Below, piece after piece: positions 1 to 10,839 of a stretch of 64,000 nt of DNA. Each line of letters starts with the position of its first letter. Within the stretch, counting starts at the first letter, position 1. Origin of the DNA: Sphaerolaimus hirsutus (Eukaryota > Nematoda > Chromadorea > Monhysterida > Sphaerolaimidae); the NCBI GenBank assembly GCA_964036195.1, contig CAXIWS010000195.1:40740-104739 (forward strand). The letters are read 5' to 3'. Below the pieces are notes generated by a model, which was not told the DNA's origin, ran no database searches, and worked only from the letters and a program-made list of their open reading frames with translations. The translations under genes were made by a program, and so were the position numbers.

Positions 1-275
1 AACAAGATCCTGCACGGCAAGCTGGTGGAGCTCGGCGCCGGTGAGGACATCATGGTGCAGCAGTGCAACCCAAAGAGTCCCTTGTGCGCAGCACATAGTT
101 TTGAGGAGCTCCATTTGCCACCTGAGCTGCTCAAAGTTGTTTACCAAATGGGGTGGATGGGGCCCTCCAAAATGCAGGAAACAGTCTTGCCGCTGCTAAT
201 GCTCGATCCGCTGCTGTCGGTGGTGGCGCAGGCGCAGAGCGGCACAGGGAAAACTGTGGCGTTCATTTTGTGCAT
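1..275 (+). pseudogene. DDX19/DBP5-like DEAD-box helicase, truncated copy 1
   Basis: The reading frame from position 25 resembles the N-terminal part of the RecA1 lobe of DDX19/DBP5, the DEAD-box ATPase that removes export factors from mRNA at the nuclear pore. Visible are the Q-motif region (LPPELLKVVYQMG, then GPSKMQET) and motif I (AQSGTGKT). The copy runs from the left edge of the window and breaks exactly after the codons for CMVK at ~275. The second copy at 1304-1867 continues past this point with the expected family sequence, while here it turns into unrelated DNA. Motifs Ia, II (DEAD) and III-VI are all missing. The segment is nearly identical to 1421-1698, so it is a recent tandem duplicate. 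I call it a broken copy; the 5' part may lie outside the window. Confidence 0.75.
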
Positions 276-550
276 GGTGAAATGCTGTTGTTGTTGTGTT
301 TGCCGCGGGTAGTGGCATTTTCGTCCTCCACGGAATTTGTTTGATGCTGATGGTTTGGCAGCGGACCTTTTCCAATCAGCACACCATTTTTTCATATTTT
401 CACATTCATCCAGTGAGTGATCATTGCTGTCGCAGACAGTGCAGTAATTCAGGTTCACAGTCTTGTGAATCGCCCCCCAACAAAAAAAAATCCCGCCCCT
501 GACACAGAAAGCCGAAAATTTGGCCCAAAAATAAAATGTCCATTTCGTCT
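276..550 (-). other. Insert with gag-like CCHC zinc knuckle
   Basis: This sequence interrupts the DDX19-like duplicate. On the minus strand a reading frame (141-671) contains a C-x2-C-x4-H-x4-C zinc knuckle at about 443-402 (CTVCDSNDHSLDEC), followed by a basic, Gln-rich stretch. Such CCHC knuckles are typical of retroelement gag nucleocapsids and of RNA-binding proteins. No reverse transcriptase or LTR is visible next to it, so I treat it as a retroelement or gene fragment. Its right boundary is not sharp. Confidence 0.4.
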
Positions 551-555
551 CAACC

Positions 556-1290
556 ATGCCGATCAAGTTGCCGGTGATTGGGGCGATGCCACCGCGGCGT
601 GAGCAGGACGTGTCGCATGACGCCAGACAAATCGCAGAGCGACTGCGGCAGCTGGAGACCGATGTGGACAAGGGCGCAGTTGGGGGGGGGACAGACTGGG
701 CCGGCAGCTGATTTGTGCGGGGGGCAGAGAGCTACTGTTTCGTTCGGCGGTGGCGGCGGCAGTCTTGGCGACGGCGCGGCCGGCGGTAGCAAGCGCGTCG
801 GTTTCAGTTTTCCAGTGAGCGGCGCTGGTGATGAATCAAAGATGAGCGATTGATCCTATGACCAGGACAGTAGTTCCGTGAAAACTGCCGACGGCCTGCC
901 GCCGTCCCGTGGGCGCGGTGGCGCCGCCCTGTGCATGCCGCGTTGACCCCCCAGCTACAGCTGACCCTGGGCCAGGTCAAATCAGAGCCCTAGATCACCG
1001 TGTGAGTACCCGCCGAGGGGCACAGCAGACACGTGTTGTACGGGGCGGCGGCCACGCTGCTCAAAGCCCACGCTAAGCTGCAACTGCCGCCGCCGCAGCG
1101 GTGCGTCAAGATCGAGACCAAACCGAAGGAGGAGCTGGTCACGCCGGCGCCGATGCAGCTGTCTCAGTTTAGCTTCAACGTGCCCAACGTGTTGCTGCCG
1201 CTGCCGCCGCCCGTGTCGAGCGTAGCGGCGGCGCTGACGACTAGCGGCGCTCGTGTCGTAATCCGGTGCGGCGGCGCCGCGCTTTGATGC
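556..1290 (+). pseudogene. GC-rich decayed coding region (Gly/Pro-rich)
   Basis: Base composition here is much more GC-rich than in the rest of the window. Several short reading frames look protein-like but are not continuous. One frame starts at 556 (MPIKLPVIGAMPPRRE...) and stops near 709. Another is Gly/Ser-rich with FSFP near 800. A third (1033-1287) is Ala/Pro-rich with QFSFNVPNV. The FSF-type pieces are loosely reminiscent of nucleoporin or Ran-binding sequences, which would suit a neighbouring DDX19-like gene, but I cannot assign a family. In-frame stops at several points suggest a decayed gene or a series of exons I could not join. Confidence 0.3.
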
Positions 1291-1303
1291 CGATGATGTA
1301 GAC

Positions 1304-1867
1304 ATGGGTGATTCAGAATCGGATGTGCTTGATGCGTTGAGCTGTCAAAGCCCGTTCAAGCGCTTGGCTAGAAAGTTCGTCGGCGTGGACAAGTTGCCGT
1401 CGATCGACCCGAACATGAACAAGATCCTGCACGGCAAGCTGGTGGAGCTCGGCGCCAGCGAGGACATCATGGTGCAGCAGCGCAACCCAAAGAGTCCCTT
1501 GTGCGCCGCGCATAGTTTTGAGGAGCTCCATTTGCCACCTGAGCTGCTCAAAGTTGTTTACCAAATGTGGTGGATGGGGCCCTCCAAAATGCAGGAAACA
1601 GTTATGCAGCTGCTAATGGTCGATCCGCTGCTGTCGGTGGTGGCGCAGGCGCAGAGCGGCACAGGGAAAACTGTGGCGTTCATTTTGTGCATGGTGAAAC
1701 TCATCGATCCGAATATCAAGGCGCCGCAGGCTCTGTGCGTCGCGCCTACATTCGAACTGGCACGAGAGATTTTTGATGTGGGTCGATGCGGGGGCCCACA
1801 ACCCCAAGACACAGTTGGGAGAGCAAGTTTATTGCACAGTGCTGAACTGAACATGCATGACAAATAG
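1304..1867 (+). pseudogene. DDX19/DBP5-like DEAD-box helicase, truncated copy 2
   Basis: The open frame begins MGDSESDVLDALSC at 1304, encodes 187 residues and has no intron. From about residue 35 it resembles DDX19/DBP5, with NPKSPLCAAHSFEELHLPPE, the GPSKMQET Q-motif region, motif I (AQSGTGKT, ~residue 118) and a motif Ia-like APTFELAREI (~residue 150). Similarity ends at about 1775. The last ~27 residues are not helicase-like, and motifs II to VI (DEAD, SAT, the whole RecA2 lobe) are missing. Family members are about 450-480 residues, so this is at most the first 40 percent of a helicase and could not hydrolyse ATP. A 3' exon joined by splicing cannot be excluded, but I see none nearby. 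It is a tandem duplicate of 1-275. Confidence 0.7.
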
Positions 1868-1935
1868 GCATAGGTCATACAGACATGAAATATAACAATC
1901 GCGGGTTTGGTGACAACCCCGTCTACACTACTACT

Positions 1936-2575
1936 CAACTTTAGGTATAAAGTAGTGACTGGTAAATGCCATCAAAATTTGGGGATTCTGGTAGAGGAGA
2001 TTGTGGGTCCTGAAAAGTATAAAATATAGCTGTTACGTGGATGTGCATTGTGCTTTCGCAGTTGACGGAAACTGCGGGAATTGAACTGAAAGCACGTTTT
2101 GATTTCTTAGGTATAGAGTAGTGATGGGGAAGCCCCATCAAAATTTATTGAATCTGATAGAGGACATTGTGGACATTGCAACAGTGTAAAATATAGCTGT
2201 AATGTGGATCTGCATTGTGCTTTCACAGGCGATGGAAACTGTGGGTATTTACCTGACAACACGTGTTGTTTTCTTAGGTATAAAGTAGTGATGGGGAACA
2301 CCCATCAAAGTGTATGAATTCTTATGGAGGACATTGTGGGTTTTGTAACTGTAAGATATAGCCGATATGCGTATCTACATTGTGCTTTCACAGGCGATGG
2401 AAACTGTGGGAATTCACCTGAAAGCATGTTTTGATTTCTTAAGTATAAAGTGTTGATGGGGAACGCTCATCAAATTTTGTGGATTCTGATAGAAGACATT
2501 GTGGGCTTCACAACGGTGTAAAATATAGGCGTTAGGCAAATGTGTATGTGGCTTGATCACAATACGTTACCATCT
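1936..2575 (+). repeat. ~166-bp satellite array, block 1 (forward)
   Basis: Four tandem units, with the landmark GGTATAAAGTAGTGAT recurring near 1944, 2109, 2276 and 2442, so the period is 166-167 bp. Each unit also contains a TGTGGATTCTGATAGAGGACATTG-like segment, AAAATATAGC and a TGCATTGTGCTTTCACAG segment. Units differ by scattered substitutions. The same satellite recurs at 5860-7640 (reverse) and 7740-8588 (forward). Minus-strand reading frames crossing the units are by-products of the repeat. Confidence 0.85.
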
Positions 2576-2579
2576 CATG

Positions 2580-3850
2580 ATAAGATTGACGTTGTGTAAG
2601 AAGCAAAGATGGAGATTTCGTCTTGGTAGAAAAAATTTATTTGTGTTTTATTTCAAGGATTTGGAATCTACATATGTAGAAACTTAAAATTTGTTATGAT
2701 GGGTATATTGAAACATGTGATCTTCCTATTGAAAAAATTGATCAAAGTGAAAAGTTAAAATTTTTAAGGCTGTTTTTTTTGAAATTCATAACTTTTGCTA
2801 GACTTTATGTATGAATTTATTATTTTGTATTTATATTAAGAAAGTTGTGGAGATTATTTGGCCCATACAAACTAATTTCATGAAATGTTTTTTTCTGACT
2901 GAAAATGATGGTTGATATTTTGAAAATGGAGTCAAATTTTTGGTTTGTAATTGAGAGCTTAGCTTTTTTTGCAAAAACTGTGTCTAATTGCTTAGTTTAT
3001 TTTATAAAAATAAAATATAAAAAATAGGTGTGGCATTTTTTGTCATAACAGTTTGAAACAGCCCAACAGCCAACTCACCACAGACAAGACGACCCTGAAC
3101 ATTCAGATGAAGTGGTATGAAATAAGTTTTTATCGTAAACTTTTGTTATTTTTAGATGTTCTGTCATTTGTATATCTCCATTTTTTATAAACATACTTTG
3201 GATTGGTGCTATCATACAAAATGGAAATTTTACATTCAGATGTACTATCATACAAAGATGTTACCCCCATTTTTATGGTCGATTTGGAATTTTCATAGAG
3301 AGAAACTAAAAAGTTCCTTTCATACATATATATGGAAATGTCATCTTCCACTAAAAATTGAACAAGGTGAAAATCATGTTTTTTCTGGATGTTTCTTAGG
3401 AAATTTAAAACTTAAGTTTGACATCATCTATCAAGATGATATTTTGGATTTTTACTAAGGTAGTTTTGGAAATTAATTGGGCCATACAAACAAAGAATCT
3501 TCATCAGTTATTTTTCTCACTGAAAATTGTGGCTGAAATTTTGAAATTCGCACCAAAATTTTTGTTCAGAATTGAGAGCATAGCTTTTTTCAAAAAAAGT
3601 GTGCTCAAGTGAATAGTTTATGATAAAAAATAAAACGGATAAACTAGGTCTGCACTTTATACGACAGCACTTTCAAATGATGAACAACGTAGATGTCATG
3701 ATCACATACAATGCCACTCATAAGACTCAGATGAAGTTTTATGAAAAAAGTTTTCATTATATTGTTAGGTTATTTTATCATGCTCTTTCATTTGTATGTT
3801 TCCATTTTTTATTAAACACACTTTGAAAGGGTGTTGTCATACAAAACTGT
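2580..3850 (+). repeat. AT-rich repeat block, forward copies
   Basis: AT-rich sequence with at least two diverged copies of one module near 2818-2930 and 3430-3550. Shared landmarks are GGCCCATACAAACTAAT / GGGCCATACAAAC and ACTGAAAATNRTGGYTGA, followed by a TTGAGAGC.TAGCTTTTTT stretch. The same module appears reversed at 4190-4625 and 5100-5830, and again at 9116-9710. No protein-like frame was found. Confidence 0.65.
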
Positions 3851-4625
3851 ACTTTTTTAGGAAATTTGACAGGTGTGATGATGTAGAATCCAAAAATAAT
3901 TCATTATTACCATTAGCTAACTGTTCTCACAGTAGCTTTTAGCTGGTTATTTTATTAGATACTGTTTGTGTTTGCAATATAACTGCTATCAAGTAGGGTT
4001 AGGACGTGATATTTACATGTGATCATGCTTGTGATATTTATTTTTTATGCAAGTGTAATTTATTAGGAGAAACATAAAAAAATCAAATGGGCAGCTAAAA
4101 GCTAGTGTCAGAACAGTTAGCTACTAGTAAAAATGTATTATTTTTGGATTTTACACGAGAACACTTGTGATATGTGCTAAAATTTTGCTAAAATGCTTTT
4201 GTATGACAGCACGCTTTCAAAGTGTGTTTAATAAAAAGTGGAGAGATACAAATGAAAAAGGACAATAAAATAAACTAAGATTAAAATGGAAAGTTTTTTG
4301 TTAAAACTTCATCTGAGTCCATGGTTGGATTGTGTGTGATGATGACATTTGTGTTGTTGATCATTTTAAACTGCTGTGGTAAAAAGTACAGAGCTAGTTT
4401 TTGGATTATATATGTTTTTAAATAATCTATGCAGTTGAGGACAGTTTTTGTGAAAAAAGCTAAACTGTGAAATCAGAATGAAAATTTGGTGGGATTTTCA
4501 AAATTTCAGCCACAATTTTCAGAGAGAAAAAAAAAGTTTGATGAAATTTGTCTGTATGGGCCAATTAATCTCGAAAACTGTCTTTATAAACATCCAAAAT
4601 AATAAATTGATATATGATATCAAGC
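3851..4625 (-). repeat. AT-rich repeat block, reverse copy
   Basis: From about 4190 the sequence is the reverse complement of the 3400-3850 module (landmark GTATGGGCCAATTAATCTCG near 4555). The piece at 3850-4190 has paired matches such as GCTAACTGTTCTCACAGTAG near 3916 against GTGTCAGAACAGTTAGCTAC near 4105. The two halves therefore form an imperfect palindrome centred near 4,000. Confidence 0.6.
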
Positions 4626-5095
4626 AGCGTTGCAGCTGAATTCACACATTATTACATTTATAATTCAAACTACCGATAATTACAGCAAGATTTCGGTCGC
4701 TCACGATTTGTTTATTTTATCTGTGTGACGTTTGACACAGATTAGGTTATATGATGTGCAGTTGAGTTGCGAAAGCCGTGAAAATAATGTTTCGCTCAAC
4801 CTAGGCTAGAGAGCGAAATTTCAGGTATTTGATCCAGCCTGCCTTTCTGGTGGCTGCTGGAAATTTGGACCAATTTGGTTGGGTCTATATGGGTGCAGTG
4901 AGTGGTTGTTTGCCGAGCCGCGCCCAATTATGGTGGACTTTTCATTGTTGCCACGATGAAAGGGGACATTTGGGATCATTTTCTATCTCCAGCCTAGGTT
5001 GAGTGAATCATGATTTTCGCGGGTTTCGCAACTGTAGATAAACGCAACCGCTGTTCATCTATACGCTGTATCATTTAGTTGTATTGATAGTTGAA
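4626..5095. repeat. Spacer with ~45-bp inverted repeat
   Basis: This less AT-rich stretch is not shared with the flanking blocks. It holds two inverted arms: AGTTGCGAAAGCCGTGAAAA...CTCAACCTAGGCT (about 4764-4806) and AGCCTAGGTTGAGTGAATCA...CGGGTTTCGCAACT (about 4991-5034). They flank ~185 bp. It could be a small TIR element or a hairpin; I see no coding signal. Confidence 0.55.
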
Positions 5096-5099
5096 TTTC

Positions 5100-5835
5100 G
5101 AAATAAACATCCAGGAAAAAGATGATTTTTGACTTTGATCAATTATTTTGGTAGGAACATGGCATTTGCAGCTATATGTATGGAAAGAAACTTTTAGATT
5201 GTAAATATGTATGAATATTCCAAATGCACGATAAAAATGGGGCTCAGAATTTTTTTATGTGAAAAGTGAATTTTTGTATGGAAGCACCCTTCTAAATTAT
5301 GTTTAATAAAAAATGGTAATATACAAATGAAAGAACATGTAAAAATAACCCAAGTTTATGATGAAAACTTTTTTCCTACAACTTCATCTGAGTCTTCAGA
5401 GTGGGCTTGTCTGTGGTGGTGAGACAGGTGTCAGGCTATTTCAAAGTGTTGTGGCAAAAAATGGCAGAGCTATTTTTCTTATTTTATTTTTGTAACATAA
5501 ACTATGCAATTCGCCACAGTTTTGCAAAAAAAGCTAAGCTCTCAATTATGCTTTGATGCCATTTTCAAAATTTGACCCGTCATTTTCTGTGAGAAAAAAT
5601 TATTTGATGAAATTAGTTTGTATGGGCCAATTAATCTGCACAACATTCTTTAAAAAAATACAAAGTATTATATTGATAGATAAAGTTGAACAAAAGTTAT
5701 GAATTTCCAAAAAACAGCCTGAAAAATGGTGACTTTTGATTTTGATGAATTTTTTCAGTAGAAAGATGACTATTTCGGATGTACTATTCCTATGGACTAT
5801 TCCCAATTCAAAGCTGGTGTTTAAACGTCGTACTT
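5100..5835 (-). repeat. AT-rich repeat block, reverse copy 2
   Basis: Reverse-orientation copy of the AT-rich module. Landmarks: GTATGGGCCAATTAATCTGC near 5621, and TTGCAAAAAAAGCTAAGCTC near 5522, mirroring the module at 2818-2990. The segment 5330-5800 is close to 9250-9700, so the two are recent copies. Confidence 0.65.
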
Positions 5836-5859
5836 AGGCTTGTCAGTAAGCGTTCAAAT

Positions 5860-7605
5860 GGGATCGGCAGTGAGAAAGGACAATGCAGATCCGTGTAATG
5901 GTTATATTTTACACTGTTGGGAAGGCCACAATGTACTCTACCAGAATACGCAAAGTTTGATGGGAGTTCCCTGTTGTTACTTTATAGCTAAGAAATCAAA
6001 ACGTGTTTTCAGTTAATTTCCTGTAGTTTCATCGTCTGTGAAAGCAGAATGCAGATCTGCATAATGGTTGTATTTTACATTGTTGGAAAGCCGATGATGT
6101 CCTATACCAGAATGCAGAATCTTTGACGGGGTTTTCCCATTGCTAGTTTATACCTAAGAAATCTAAATGTACTTTCAGGTCAATTTCCGTAGTTTGCATT
6201 GTCTGTGAAAGCAGAATGCAAATTGGCGTAATGGCTATATTTTACACTGTTGCAAATCCGAGAATGTCCTGTACTAGACTCCACAAACTTTGATGGGAGT
6301 TCCCCATCGGTACTTTATAGCTAAGAACTGAATATGTATTTTCAGGTTGATTATGTCAGTTTGCATCAACTGTGAAAACACAATGCAGATTTGTGTAAAG
6401 GCTATATTTTACCAAAATCCTTAGCCCACAGTGTCCTCTATCAGAATCCACAGAGTTTGATGGGGGTTACCTGTTGTTAAAATACATTATACCTATGAAA
6501 TCATAATGTGAGTTCAGGTCAATTCGCGTAGTTTGCATTGGCTGCAAAAGCAGAATGCAGATCTGCTCAATGGCTATATTTTATACTGTTACAAACCCCA
6601 CAACGTCTGCTATCAGAATCGACAAACTTTGGTGGGGATTGCGCATCAGTACTTTATACCTAAGAAATTAAAATCTTCTTTCAGGTCAATTGCTGTAGTT
6701 TGCATAAGCTGCGAAAGGATAATGCAGATCGGTGTAATGGGTATATTTTACAGCATAGTGAAGTGCACAATGACGCCATACACGCTAGTTCACAATAACA
6801 CAAAATCTCATCTCGTTGTGTTCCCAATTCAAAGCTTGAGATAAACATCGTACTACGGCTTGTCAAAAGGTGTTAAATCGGGATTGGTACTGCGAAAGCA
6901 CAATGCAGATCCGCGTAACGGTTATATTTTACAGCGTTGGGAAGGCCACAATGTCCTCTAAAAGAATACACAATGTTTGATGGGAGTTCCCTGTCGCTCG
7001 TTTATACCTAAGATATCAAAACGTGCTTTCAGGTCAATTCCTGCAGTTTCATTGTCTGTGAAAGCACAATGCAGATTGGTGTAATGGCTATATTTTAAAC
7101 CGATGGAAATGCTTGAATGTGCTGTACGAGAATCCACAAACTTTGGTGGTGGTTGTGCTTCGCTAGTTTATATCTAAGAAATCAAAATGTACTTTCAGTT
7201 TGATTACGTCAGTTAGCATATACTGTGAAAGGACAATGCAAATCTGTGTAATGGATATAATTTAGACTGTTGTGAAGACCACAATGTTCTCTAGTAGAAT
7301 CCACAAACTTTGATGGGGGTTCTGTATCACTACTTTATATGTAAGAAATGAAAACGTGCTTTCAGGTCAACTTCCGAATTTTGCATCAACTGTGAAAGCA
7401 GAATGCAGATCCGTGTAATGGCTATATTTTACACTGTTGTGAAGCCCACATGTTCCTCTATCAGAATGCACAAACTTTGATGGGGGTTGTCTGTTTCTAG
7501 TCTATACCTAAGAAATCAAAAGATGCTTTCAGGTGAATTTCCGCTGTTTCCATCAACTGTAAGCGCAATGTAGAATGGTTTAAGGGCTATATTTTACACG
7601 ATTGT
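5860..7605 (-). repeat. ~166-bp satellite array, block 2 (reverse)
   Basis: About ten units of the satellite seen at 1936-2575, now in reverse orientation. The landmark CTTTATACCTAAGAAATCAA or close variants recur near 5982, 6149, 6313, 6485, 6651, 7000, 7168, 7333 and 7499, a period of 164-172 bp. One unit near 6780-6880 is disrupted. Reading frames here (for example 6533-6844) are satellite artefacts. Confidence 0.85.
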
Positions 7606-7756
7606 GAAGTTAAGATGCTGTAGTTTGAGAATCTAGGGATTTTTTTATGTAATGTGCCGTATTCAGAGTAGTTTTTATATTTGTTGTATTTATCATAAAT
7701 AACTGAATGTTACAGAAAAAGTCCCTAGATTCTGAAAGTGCATCATGTGAGCTTCA
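7606..7756. repeat. Palindromic junction between opposed satellite blocks
   Basis: The switch from reverse to forward satellite happens across a hairpin-like stretch. TTTGAGAATCTAGGGATTTT (about 7624-7643) pairs with AAAGTCCCTAGATTCTGAAA near 7718-7737, around a ~75-bp AT-rich loop. This is the point where the array inverts. Confidence 0.6.
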
Positions 7757-8588
7757 AAATGGTGTAAAATATACGCCTTAGTCAGATCTGCATTGTGCTT
7801 TTGCAGATGATGTAAACTGCTGTAATTGACCTGAAAGGATGTTTTGATTTTTTAGGTATAAAGTAGGGACGGGGACTCCCCATTGACGTTTGTGGATTGT
7901 GGTAGACGATATTGTGGGTTTTGCAATGGTGTATAATGTAGCCGTTATGTGGATCTGCATTGTGGTTTTGCAGTTGATGCAAACTGCGGGAATTGACCTG
8001 AAAGCACGTTTTGATTTCTTTGATATAAAGTAGCGATGAGGAACCCTGACCAAAGTTTGTGGATTCTGGTAGAGGACATTGTGGGCTTCATAACAGTGTA
8101 AAATATAGCCATTATATGGATTTGCATTGTCATTTCACAGTAGATGCAAACTGCCGTAATTGAGCTGAAAGTACATTTTTAATTTTTAGGTGTAAAGTAG
8201 CGATGCGCAACCCCGACGAAAGTTTGTGGATTCTGATAGGGGACATTGTGGGCTTCGTAATGGTGTAAAATATAGACATTACACAGATGTGCATTGTGCT
8301 TTTGAAGGTGACGCAAACTGCAGGAATTGACCTGAAAGAACGTTTTGATTTCTTAGGTATAATTTGGCGGCGGGTAAAACCCCCATCAAAGTCTGTGGAT
8401 TCTGGTAGAGGACATTGTGGGTTTCGTAACAGTGTAAAATATAGCCGTTACGCAGATCTGGATTGTGCTTTCACAGTTGATGGATAGTGCTGTAATTGAC
8501 CTGAATGCACGTTTTAACTTTTTAGGTATAAATTAGTGATGGGGAACCTCCATTGAAGTTTGTGGATTGTGATAGAGGACATTGTGGA
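7757..8588 (+). repeat. ~166-bp satellite array, block 3 (forward)
   Basis: Five forward units with GGTATAAAGTAGNGAYGGGG-like landmarks near 7856, 8021, 8189, 8356 and 8525. The last unit is interrupted by the hAT-type element at 8589-9056 and resumes at 9065-9115. Confidence 0.85.
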
Positions 8589-9056
8589 TAGGGTGTCAAC
8601 AAAAACTTTTTGGCGGAAAACGGAAACGGAAACGGAAATTTTTTTGAACTTGCCGGAAAACGGAAACGGAAACGGAAAATTTTTTGCACTTGCCGGAAAA
8701 CGGAATACGGAAAAATGAAGGGCCGGAAAACAGAAACGGAAACGGAAAAATTTGCTGCAATTATGCCGGAAAAGGAAAAAATCACATAATGATGAACTTT
8801 CATGCATGTTTACCAGTTTGGCAACAGAAAATTGAGCAGGAAAACGAAAAAAGTTGGCAAAACAGACAATTGAGCTGGAAAACGGAAAAAAAGACGGAAA
8901 AACTGAAAATTTAGCCGGAAAACGGAAAATGGGCCGGAAAAACGGAAACGGAAACAGAAAAAAAATTTAGCAGCCGGAAAACGGAAATGGAAACGCAAAA
9001 AATATTGTCTGCGGAAAGCGGAAACGGAAAACGGAATACGGAAAGTTGACACCCTA
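8589..9056. mobile_element. Non-autonomous hAT-type element, GGAAAC core, exact 8-bp TSD
   Basis: The element begins TAGGGTGTCAAC and ends GTTGACACCCTA, giving perfect short terminal inverted repeats. It is flanked by ATTGTGGA on both sides (8581-8588 and 9057-9064), an exact 8-bp target duplication as expected for the hAT superfamily. The interior is almost entirely variants of GGAAAACGGAAACGGAAAC with runs of A. It codes for nothing credible. It inserted into a satellite unit, so it is younger than the array. A related element in opposite orientation lies at 30494-31032. Confidence 0.85.
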
Positions 9057-9064
9057 ATTGTGGA

Positions 9065-9710
9065 CTTCTCAAAGGTGTAAAATATAATGATTACATGGAT
9101 CTGCATTGTGCTTTTGACTAAAGTTTGACATCATCTATCAAGATGATATTTTGGATTTTTACTAAGGTAGTTTTGGAAATTAATTGGGCCATACAAAGAA
9201 AGAAACTTAATCAGACTTTTTTTCTCACTGAAAATTGTGGCTGAAATTTTGAAAGAACATGTAAAAATAACTTAAGTTTATGATGATAACTTTTTTCCTA
9301 CAACTTCATCTGAGTCTTCAGAGTGAACTTGTCTGTGGTGGTGAGACAGGTGTCAGGCTATTTCAAACTGTTGTGGCAAAAAATGGCAGAGCTATTTTTC
9401 ATATTTTATTTTTGTAAAATAAACTATGCAATTCGCGACAGTTATTGCAAAAAAAGCTAAGCTCTCAATTATGCTTTGAAGCCATTTTCAAAAATTGAGC
9501 CGTCATTTTGTGTGAGAAAAAATGATTTGATGAAATTAGTTTGTATGGGACAATTAATCTGGACAACATTCTTAATAAAAAACAAATTATTATATTGATA
9601 GATAAAGTTAAGCAAAAGTTATGAATTTCCAAAAAACAGCCTGAATAATGGTGACTTTTGATTTTGATGAATTTTTTCAGTAGAAAGATGACTATTTCGG
9701 ATGTATGGAT
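9065..9710. repeat. Satellite remnant and AT-rich repeat blocks
   Basis: 9065-9115 is the rest of the interrupted satellite unit. About 9116-9255 matches the forward AT module at 3420-3545. From ~9255 the sequence switches to the reverse module and matches 5330-5800 closely. The join near 9255 is another inversion point. Confidence 0.65.
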
Positions 9711-10839
9711 GGAGGTTAATTTTAAGTTTCTATATATGGAGATTGCAAATCCGTAAAAAAAAGAAAAAAAAATGTTTGTGTGAAGGGAGGTGTGGTTCTT
9801 ATGCAAAGCGAGTGTTAAAATGCTTGATTATGCTATATATATATGAGGAATCTGAAAAAATAAAATATGATATATTTTTTTATCAGTGCTATATAGACAA
9901 CACTTTAAGAAAATAATTTTTTTTTGGGTGTGTCCAAGTTTTTGCAATCGACTGTGGACTGACAGATATACATAAATACAATAAAAGGAAAAACGACCAG
10001 GTTGAGTCTATTTATAAGTAATTTAGAGAAGATGGTCGAAATCTGATCTTAATAACTTATGTGTGGTGAATATGGGGGGGGGGGGGTTGGGCGGAAATAT
10101 TTTAACGGTTAGATTGTTTATATGCTAATAATGTGGCATTTGAATTAAATTGAGGTAAAACAAATTAATCAACTGTTTAAAGGGGGTATTATTCAAGGGG
10201 GAAATTATTATTTACTCACTCGTGTTATAGGTGGTAATTTTTAGAGGGGTGAATTATTTGAGTGGGTGTATTTTTCAAGGGGAAGTATTGAAGCAAATAC
10301 TGTATTTGTATTAGATTAATATATATTTAATGTACCCAGGAACGTTGGATTGGGAACAAATCGTTCAATATCGATATTGTTGATCGAGACGCCGCTGTTT
10401 TTGCTGTTTTTAATTGCCCGTAACACATACGGGAATTTATTTCTTCGGTGGAGGTGATCAGACAAAATGTCGGCTATTTTGTTTTATGTATTAGTATGGA
10501 GGTACTGGTGTTGGTTTTTTTTTGGGAGGCAGCGTTGGATGTATAGCTAGTGTGTTTTTAGAAAAGTTCGGATGAAATTGTCGATTGGTATTTTTTTGTG
10601 GGATTTTGCCAGAAATTACGGATTCATTGCTAAATGGGAGAAATGAGGATAGTTTTTAAAATATACATTTGATAATATCGGAAAAAAGATAATATATGTG
10701 GTTAAATTAATGTTTACGGTTGAAAATGGGAATGCTGCTGATCACTTTATTGGTTAAAATGTTATTGTCGTTTATTTAGTGGTGTAGGATTTTTTTTGAG
10801 GGATTAGGGTGTATGATAACTGATATATTTTGAGATATT
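9711..10839. other. AT-rich region without recognisable gene
   Basis: I see no protein-like frame. A 13-base G run lies near 10075. About 10180-10310 carries a MITE-like stretch (TATTATTCAAGGGGGAAATT ... TTCAAGGGGAAG...GCAAATACTGTA). It resembles pieces at 57310-57445 and 63475-63885 and the wider TACCGTATTT group. The rest, rich in T and G, may be promoter and 5' flank of gene A. Confidence 0.35.

Noticed and set aside
550..853. FG-nucleoporin gene
   Set aside because: Only scattered FSF/FG-like bits in Gly-rich GC-biased DNA with several stops; not enough for a family call.
2107..2301. Minus-strand reading frames across the satellite (also 7778-8133)
   Set aside because: They occur in several units and shift frame because the 166-bp period is not a multiple of three. 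Same residues repeat by repetition of the DNA, with no codon-level constraint visible.
6533..6844. 103-codon frame in the reverse satellite block
   Set aside because: It crosses two satellite units and has no splice or start context beyond chance.
1936..9115. CRISPR-like array
   Set aside because: Units are ~166 bp with no short direct-repeat/unique-spacer structure, and the host is eukaryotic.
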